Origin: Thioalkalivibrio sp.
GTDB taxonomy: Bacteria; Pseudomonadota; Gammaproteobacteria; Ectothiorhodospirales; Ectothiorhodospiraceae
Direction: 5' to 3'
Length of the DNA stretch: 11,437 nt
NCBI GenBank assembly: GCA_007119005.1
Contig: SKQM01000144.1
Span: 1 to 11,437 of the forward strand
The translations under genes and the position numbers were made by a program. This document shows, one piece after another, positions 7,429-11,437 of the stretch (positions are counted from its first letter, which is position 1; each line of letters opens with the position of its first letter). The notes below the pieces were generated by a model that saw only the letters and a program-made list of their open reading frames with translations, was not told the DNA's origin and did no database searches.

Positions 7429-8280
7429 ATGCGCCTGACGCCCGACGAATACCGCAATCTGCCGAACCGGCGCATCACCCTGCTCGGGATGTCCGGAGTC
7501 GGCAAGACGCACCTGTCGAACATGCTCCGCCGGGAGGACTGGTTCCACTACTCCGGGGACTACCGTATCGGCACCCGCTATCTCAGCGAACCCATCCTCG
7601 ACAACATCAAGGCGCAGGCGATGCAGGTACCCTTCCTGCGCACGCTGCTGCGTTTGGATTCGATACAGATCATCAACAACATCACCGTCGACAACCTGCA
7701 TCCGGTGTCGAGCTTCCTCGGCAAGCTGGGCAACCCCGAGCGCGGCGGCCTGTCGCTCACCGAGTTCAAGCGTCGCCAGGCGCTGCATCACCAGGCCGAG
7801 GTGCAGGCGATGCTGGACGTGCCGGACTTCATCGACAAGGCCCGGTTCCTGTTCGGCTACCCGCACTTCATCAACGATGCCGGTGGCTCGGTCAGCGAAC
7901 TCGAAACTCCGGAGGTGATGGAGACCCTGGCCAGGCATACCCTGATCCTCTACATCCGGGCCACCAAGCAGAACCAGCGCGAACTGATCGCGCGTGCGGA
8001 GCGGGACCCCAAGCCCCTGTACTATCGAGAGGAATTCCTCGACGAACAGCTGCACCACTACATGGCCGAGCGCAACCTGGAGTACGTGGCCCAGATCGAT
8101 CCCGACGACTTCGTGCGCTGGGTGTTCCCGATCCTGTTCCGTGCGCGGCTGCCCCGCTACGAAGCCATCGCCAGGGACTACGGGTACACCCTCCTCAGCA
8201 GCGAGCTGGCGGAGGTCCGGGATGCGGCCGATTTCGACGAACTGGTGCTGTCCGCGCTGGCCCGCGAGGAGCCCGCCTGA
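7429..8280 (+). CDS. P-loop NTPase / kinase-like protein of unknown function
   Basis: I do not recognise a named function. The 283-residue protein begins with RRITLLGMSGVGKTHLSNML, giving a clear Walker A motif (GMSGVGKT, residues 20-27). SGDYRIGTRYL follows, with Asp44 placed where shikimate- and nucleotide-kinase-like proteins bind substrate. A later strand FINDAGGSVSEL (147-158) may serve as the Walker B/substrate segment. LILYIRATKQNQ followed by RAERDPKPLYYREEF (189-203) looks like the strand-plus-arginine-lid region of small-molecule kinases. A central block SSFLGKLGNPERGGLSLTEF is unusual and looks like a strongly constrained motif. No membrane segment or signal peptide is seen. The stop codon overlaps the next start by one base (TGATG), so it is almost certainly translated together with the MetA-like enzyme. 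It may phosphorylate a related metabolite, but that is inference. Confidence 0.8.
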   Translation: MRLTPDEYRNLPNRRITLLGMSGVGKTHLSNMLRREDWFHYSGDYRIGTRYLSEPILDNIKAQAMQVPFLRTLLRLDSIQIINNITVDNLHPVSSFLGKLGNPERGGLSLTEFKRRQALHHQAEVQAMLDVPDFIDKARFLFGYPHFINDAGGSVSELETPEVMETLARHTLILYIRATKQNQRELIARAERDPKPLYYREEFLDEQLHHYMAERNLEYVAQIDPDDFVRWVFPILFRARLPRYEAIARDYGYTLLSSELAEVRDAADFDELVLSALAREEPA

Positions 8281-9350
8281 TGCCTCTGGTCGCGCACACC
8301 GAGCTGCCCACCTTCGCCCGGCTGCGCGAGGAGGGCGACACCGTGCTGCCGAAGGATTACGCGCTGCACCAGGACATCCGCGCGCTGCACATCGGTCTGC
8401 TGAACATGATGCCGGATGCCGCGCTGGCCGCGACCGAACGCCAGTTTTTCCGTCTGGTCGGTGAGAGCAACCAGATCGCCCAGTTCTACATGCACCCGTT
8501 CACGCTGCCCGAACTGCCGCGCGGCCCCGGCGGCCGGGCCCACGTCGAGCAGTTCTACGAGAGCTTCGAGGCGATCAAGCGGGAGGGCCTCGATGCGCTG
8601 ATCATCACCGGGGCCAACGTCACCCGGCCCGATCTCGCGCAGGAGCCGTTCTGGGAGCCGCTCGCCGAGGTCGTCGACTGGGCCTGGCACAACGTGACCT
8701 CCACCCTGTGCTCCTGCCTGGCCACCCACGCGGTGATGCAGGCGCGCTTCGGCGAACGGCGGCGTCACCGGGGCAGCAAGCTCTGGGGGGTGTTCGACCA
8801 CCGCGTGGTGAACCGCGGGCACCCGCTGGTGGCCGGGGTGAACACCCGTTTCGACGTGCCACATTCGCGCTTCAACGACGTTTCCCGCGAACAGTTCGAA
8901 CGCCACGGCCTGCGGGTGCTGGTCGAGAGCGACCGTGCCGGCGTGCACCTCGCGGTCTCGCAGGACGGCTTCCGCCTGGTTTTCTTCCAGGGGCACCCTG
9001 AGTACGACAGCATCAGCCTGCTCAAGGAATACAAGCGCGAGGTGCTGCGCTTCGTGAACGGCGAGCGCGAAGACTTCCCGCCGCTGCCCGAGAACTACCT
9101 CTCGCCCCAGGCCGCGGCAATCCTGGACGAACACCGCGAGCGCGTACAGCATGCGCTGGAGCGGCGCGCACCCGGCCCTGAACTGCCCGAGGCGCTGCTG
9201 CTGGAGCGGTTGGACAACACCTGGCACGACAGCGCCCTGGCGGTGGTGAACAACTGGATCGGCGCCGTCTACCAGCTGACCAACGTCGACCGGCGGGTCC
9301 CGTTCCGCGACGGAATCGACCCCGACGATCCACTGGACTGGAACCGCTGA
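8280..9350 (+). CDS. metA: MetA-family homoserine O-acyltransferase, divergent
   Basis: Class I glutamine-amidotransferase-like acyltransferase of the MetA family, which in methionine synthesis moves an acyl group from acyl-CoA to homoserine. The triad is visible: Cys146 in VTSTLCSCLATH (E. coli Cys142), and His239 and Glu241 in FFQGHPEYD (His235, Glu237). Arg253 matches the homoserine-binding Arg249, and PHSRF is kept. Differences from classical MetA: the lysine pair after LNLMP (E. coli Lys46, Lys47) is absent, with MMPDAALAATERQF instead. The acyl-CoA selectivity site (Gly111 for succinyl, Glu for acetyl) is Thr115 in TGANVTRP. About 45 extra residues lie between 270 and 315, making 356 residues against 309. 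Family membership is secure, but exact substrate and acyl donor are open. It overlaps the P-loop gene by one base. Confidence 0.8.
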   Translation: MPLVAHTELPTFARLREEGDTVLPKDYALHQDIRALHIGLLNMMPDAALAATERQFFRLVGESNQIAQFYMHPFTLPELPRGPGGRAHVEQFYESFEAIKREGLDALIITGANVTRPDLAQEPFWEPLAEVVDWAWHNVTSTLCSCLATHAVMQARFGERRRHRGSKLWGVFDHRVVNRGHPLVAGVNTRFDVPHSRFNDVSREQFERHGLRVLVESDRAGVHLAVSQDGFRLVFFQGHPEYDSISLLKEYKREVLRFVNGEREDFPPLPENYLSPQAAAILDEHRERVQHALERRAPGPELPEALLLERLDNTWHDSALAVVNNWIGAVYQLTNVDRRVPFRDGIDPDDPLDWNR

Positions 9351-9356
9351 GCCCTC

Positions 9357-9380
9357 GGTGCGATCCGTCCCGATCGCACC
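9357..9380 (+). other. Perfect 9-bp stem-loop between the MetA-like and MFS genes
   Basis: GGTGCGATC (9357-9365) and GATCGCACC (9372-9380) are exact reverse complements around a 6-base loop CGTCCC. The stem starts 6 bases after the MetA-like stop and ends 15 bases before the MFS start. No T-tract follows, so it is unlikely to be a strong intrinsic terminator. It may set relative expression through RNA stability or attenuation, or be bound as DNA. It occupies the position where the MFS ribosome binding site region begins, and no Shine-Dalgarno sequence is visible there. Confidence 0.6.
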
Positions 9381-9395
9381 CTGCCTCGATCCCAG

Positions 9396-10721
9396 ATGAC
9401 CGCAACCGCATCCCAATCCGCTCCGCGACCGCTGGTCGGCCTGTACGAGACCATCGCGGGCGACGAGGACGCGCGGGTCTGCAAGGACATCCCCGAGACC
9501 GCGTGCAACGCGCAGCCGGTCAATTTCTTCGTACACCTGGTCTCGAACACGCTGAGCAAGATCGGCGACGAACTCGCGTCGGCCCGGCTGGTCCTCGCCT
9601 GGCTGCTCGGGGCACTGGGCGCCCCCGCGGCGTTTGCCGGCTTCCTGGTCCCGATCCGGGAATCGGGCTCTCTGATGCCGCAACTCTTCGTCGCCGCCGC
9701 GATCCGCCGCCAGCCGGTGCGCAAGTGGTTCTGGGTCGCTGGCAGCATCGGCCAGGGAATCGCGGTGATGCTGATGGCCGTGGTCGCGCTGACGCTGGAG
9801 GGCGCAGCGGCCGGCTGGGCGATCCTCGGCCTGCTGGCATTGTTCGCGCTGTCGCGCGGGGTGAACTCGGTCGCCGCGAAGGACGTCCTGGGCAAGACCG
9901 TAGCCAAGACCCGGCGCGGTACGGTGATGGGCTACGCGGCCTCCGCGGCGGGCTTCGCGACGCTGGCGCTGGGCCTATACCTGACGCTGGCCGACCTGGA
10001 GGACGCGGGAGTCGGCGTATTCGTCGCGCTGCTCGCGGCAGCAGCCGGGGTCTGGTGGCTGTCGGCCGCGGTTTTCGCCGGTTTGCGCGAGCAGCCGGGG
10101 GCCACCGAGGGCGGCGGCAACGCGGTGGCCGAGGCGCTGCGCTCGATCAGCATCCTCTGGCAGGACCGGGATTTCGGCCATTTCGTGCTGACCCGGGCCC
10201 TGCTGATGAGCACCGCGCTCGCGCTGCCCTTCTACGTGCTGCTCGCCGAGGCGGCGACCTCGGGCAGCTTCGTGACTCTCGGCCTGCTGATCCTCGCGAC
10301 CGGGCTCGCGTCCGCGCTGAGCGCGCCGATCTGGGGCCGCGCCTCCGACCGGTCGTCCCGCGGCGTGCTGATCGCATCCGGGCTGATCGCCGGCGTGCTC
10401 GGTGTCGGCCTGGCCCTGCTCAGTTGGGCAGACCTGGCGCGGGCCCTGAGCGGCTGGGCCTACGCGGTGCTTTTCTTCGTGCTCGGCGTTAGCCACGCAG
10501 GGGTGCGTCTGGGGCGCAAGACCTATCTCGTCGACATGGCCACCCAGGAAACCCGCGCCGCGTTCACCGCCGTGAGCAACACCGTGATAGGAGTGCTGCT
10601 GCTGGTCGGCGGCCTGTTCGGCCTGCTGGCGCAGCTGGCCGGCACCGAGTTCGCCATCTTCGTGCTGGCGCTGTTCAGTCTCGCCGGGGCGTTCAGCGCC
10701 TGGCGCATGCCCGAGGTCTGA
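9396..10721 (+). CDS. Major facilitator superfamily transporter with N-terminal Cys-pair segment
   Basis: Inner membrane transporter of 441 residues with about 11-12 hydrophobic segments (approximately 65-85, 111-133, 138-155, 176-199, 205-229, 261-285, 291-312, 322-343, 354-370, 392-413, 416-436). The loop GRASDRSSRG at 314-323 resembles MFS motif A between the halves' second and third helices. The substrate is not predictable. Unlike most MFS proteins it has some 60 polar residues before the first helix, containing RVCKDIPETAC (Cys29, Cys37) and NTLSKIGDELASAR, which look conserved rather than random. No signal peptide is seen. The ATG at 9396 has no evident ribosome binding site but is the only sensible start. 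Position directly after the MetA-like gene suggests handling of an amino acid or its acylated product, which is inference. It is 3 bases before uup. Confidence 0.85.
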   Translation: MTATASQSAPRPLVGLYETIAGDEDARVCKDIPETACNAQPVNFFVHLVSNTLSKIGDELASARLVLAWLLGALGAPAAFAGFLVPIRESGSLMPQLFVAAAIRRQPVRKWFWVAGSIGQGIAVMLMAVVALTLEGAAAGWAILGLLALFALSRGVNSVAAKDVLGKTVAKTRRGTVMGYAASAAGFATLALGLYLTLADLEDAGVGVFVALLAAAAGVWWLSAAVFAGLREQPGATEGGGNAVAEALRSISILWQDRDFGHFVLTRALLMSTALALPFYVLLAEAATSGSFVTLGLLILATGLASALSAPIWGRASDRSSRGVLIASGLIAGVLGVGLALLSWADLARALSGWAYAVLFFVLGVSHAGVRLGRKTYLVDMATQETRAAFTAVSNTVIGVLLLVGGLFGLLAQLAGTEFAIFVLALFSLAGAFSAWRMPEV

Positions 10722-10724
10722 CCG

Positions 10725-11437
10725 ATGGCGCTGCTGACCCTGAGGGGCGTTCGTCTCGCATATGGCATGGCGGCACTGCTCGATGGTGTCGACCTGAGTC
10801 TGGAACCCGGGGAGCGGGTCTGCATCGCCGGCCGCAACGGCGAGGGCAAGTCGACCCTGCTCAAGATCCTCGCGGGCCAGATCCAGCCGGACGCCGGAGA
10901 GATCACCCGGCGCGACTCACTGGTCACCGCCCACCTGACCCAGGAGGTGCCCGAGGACGTGCGGGGAAGCATCTTCGACGTGGTCGCAGAGGGTCTGGGC
11001 GAGAGCGGCCTGCTGCTGGAGCGATACCACCACCTGAGCCTCAAGGCGGCGGACGGGGACCCGGCGGCTCTCGCAGCGATGGGCCGGGTCCAGGCCGAAC
11101 TGGAAGCGGTCGACGGCTGGTCGTTGCAGAACCGGGTCGAGACCACGCTGTCCCGGTTCGAGCTGCCCGCGGACCAGCCCTTTTCGGAACTCTCGGGCGG
11201 GCTGCGCCGACGGGTGTGGCTCGCCCGGGAACTGGTGCGGGAACCCGATCTGCTGCTGCTCGACGAACCCACCAACCACCTCGACATCGCCGCGATCGGC
11301 TGGCTGGAGAACCTGCTCGCGGGCACCGCGATGACGGTGGTCTTCATCACCCACGACCGCAGCTTCATGGAGCGACTGGCCACCCGCATCCTGGAGCTGG
11401 ACCGTGGCCTGCTGTACGAGCACCCCCCCAGCCTGGA
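10725..11437 (+). CDS. uup: ABC-F family ATPase Uup, 5' part (3' end outside window)
   Basis: Ribosome-associated or DNA-related ABC-F ATPase without membrane domains; E. coli Uup affects transposon precise excision and ribosome function. The 237 complete codons visible are the first ATP-binding domain of what is normally a protein of about 630 residues. Motifs: GRNGEGKS Walker A (36-43), the signature LSGGLRRR, Walker B LLLLDEPTNHLD, and the H-loop ITHDRSF. The segment GSIFDVVAEGL and the sequence ATRILELDRG closely follow E. coli Uup, which favours Uup over EttA, YbiT or YheS. Small differences are Glu40 where Ala is usual in Walker A, and LSGGLRRR where LSGGWLRK is found in E. coli. The ATG at 10725 lies 3 bases after the MFS stop, implying cotranscription. 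Confidence 0.93.
   Translation, partial: MALLTLRGVRLAYGMAALLDGVDLSLEPGERVCIAGRNGEGKSTLLKILAGQIQPDAGEITRRDSLVTAHLTQEVPEDVRGSIFDVVAEGLGESGLLLERYHHLSLKAADGDPAALAAMGRVQAELEAVDGWSLQNRVETTLSRFELPADQPFSELSGGLRRRVWLARELVREPDLLLLDEPTNHLDIAAIGWLENLLAGTAMTVVFITHDRSFMERLATRILELDRGLLYEHPPSL

Noticed and set aside
5472..7523. Minus-strand open frame of 683 codons
   Set aside because: Antisense to tolC and the hydrolase; low-complexity Arg/Gln-rich translation without motifs.
6805..8058. Minus-strand open frame of 417 codons
   Set aside because: Antisense to the hydrolase and P-loop genes, no domain, same GC-driven effect.
8178..9683. Minus-strand open frame of 501 codons
   Set aside because: Antisense to the MetA-like gene, no domain recognisable, Gln/Arg/Val-rich shadow.
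9396..10492. Second plus-strand frame (from 9503) within the MFS gene
   Set aside because: Out of frame with a hydrophobic transporter of clear quality; its translation is Arg/Gly-rich and featureless.

Overview
The window is a GC-rich (by eye about two-thirds G+C), densely coded stretch of bacterial chromosome with eleven protein genes, two of them cut by the window edges. The gene types and the close motif match of several products to Escherichia coli proteins (Cca with its C-terminal HD domain, the Sad/YneI-type aldehyde dehydrogenase, Uup, a TolC family member) point to a gammaproteobacterium. The base composition and an orphan TolC next to a PCMT-like methyltransferase would fit the Ectothiorhodospiraceae/Chromatiales, but that placement is inference. 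I see no rRNA, tRNA, transposon, CRISPR array or other sign of mobile DNA.

Left part (1-2427): the 3' end of moaA (molybdenum cofactor synthesis) converges on a succinate-semialdehyde-type aldehyde dehydrogenase on the minus strand. The dehydrogenase start is fixed by a perfect Shine-Dalgarno site. A 199-base divergent intergenic region follows, with a short dyad and a candidate promoter element.

Middle (2428-5389): a plus-strand pair, an NDUFA9-like atypical short-chain dehydrogenase and the tRNA CCA-adding enzyme 13 bases behind it. After a 102-base gap with a possible promoter comes a methyltransferase of the protein-L-isoaspartate methyltransferase superfamily that lacks motifs of the genuine repair enzyme.

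Right part (5511-11437): a tight plus-strand run of tolC, an isochorismatase-family hydrolase (4-base gap), an unrecognised P-loop protein (21-base gap), a MetA-family acyltransferase (1-base overlap with the P-loop gene), an MFS transporter (45-base gap holding a perfect 9-bp hairpin) and the start of the ABC-F ATPase uup (3-base gap). The spacing suggests cotranscription of most of these.

Most of the window is ordinary housekeeping sequence. The part worth attention is the P-loop protein / MetA-like / MFS cluster. The P-loop protein looks like a small-molecule kinase of unknown substrate. The MetA-like protein keeps the Cys-His-Glu triad and the homoserine-binding Arg but lacks the lysine pair and the acyl-CoA selectivity residue of classical MetA. 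The MFS protein carries an unusual N-terminal segment with a Cys pair. Together they could form an uncharacterised amino-acid acylation/phosphorylation and export or uptake pathway; that is a hypothesis, not a demonstrated function.
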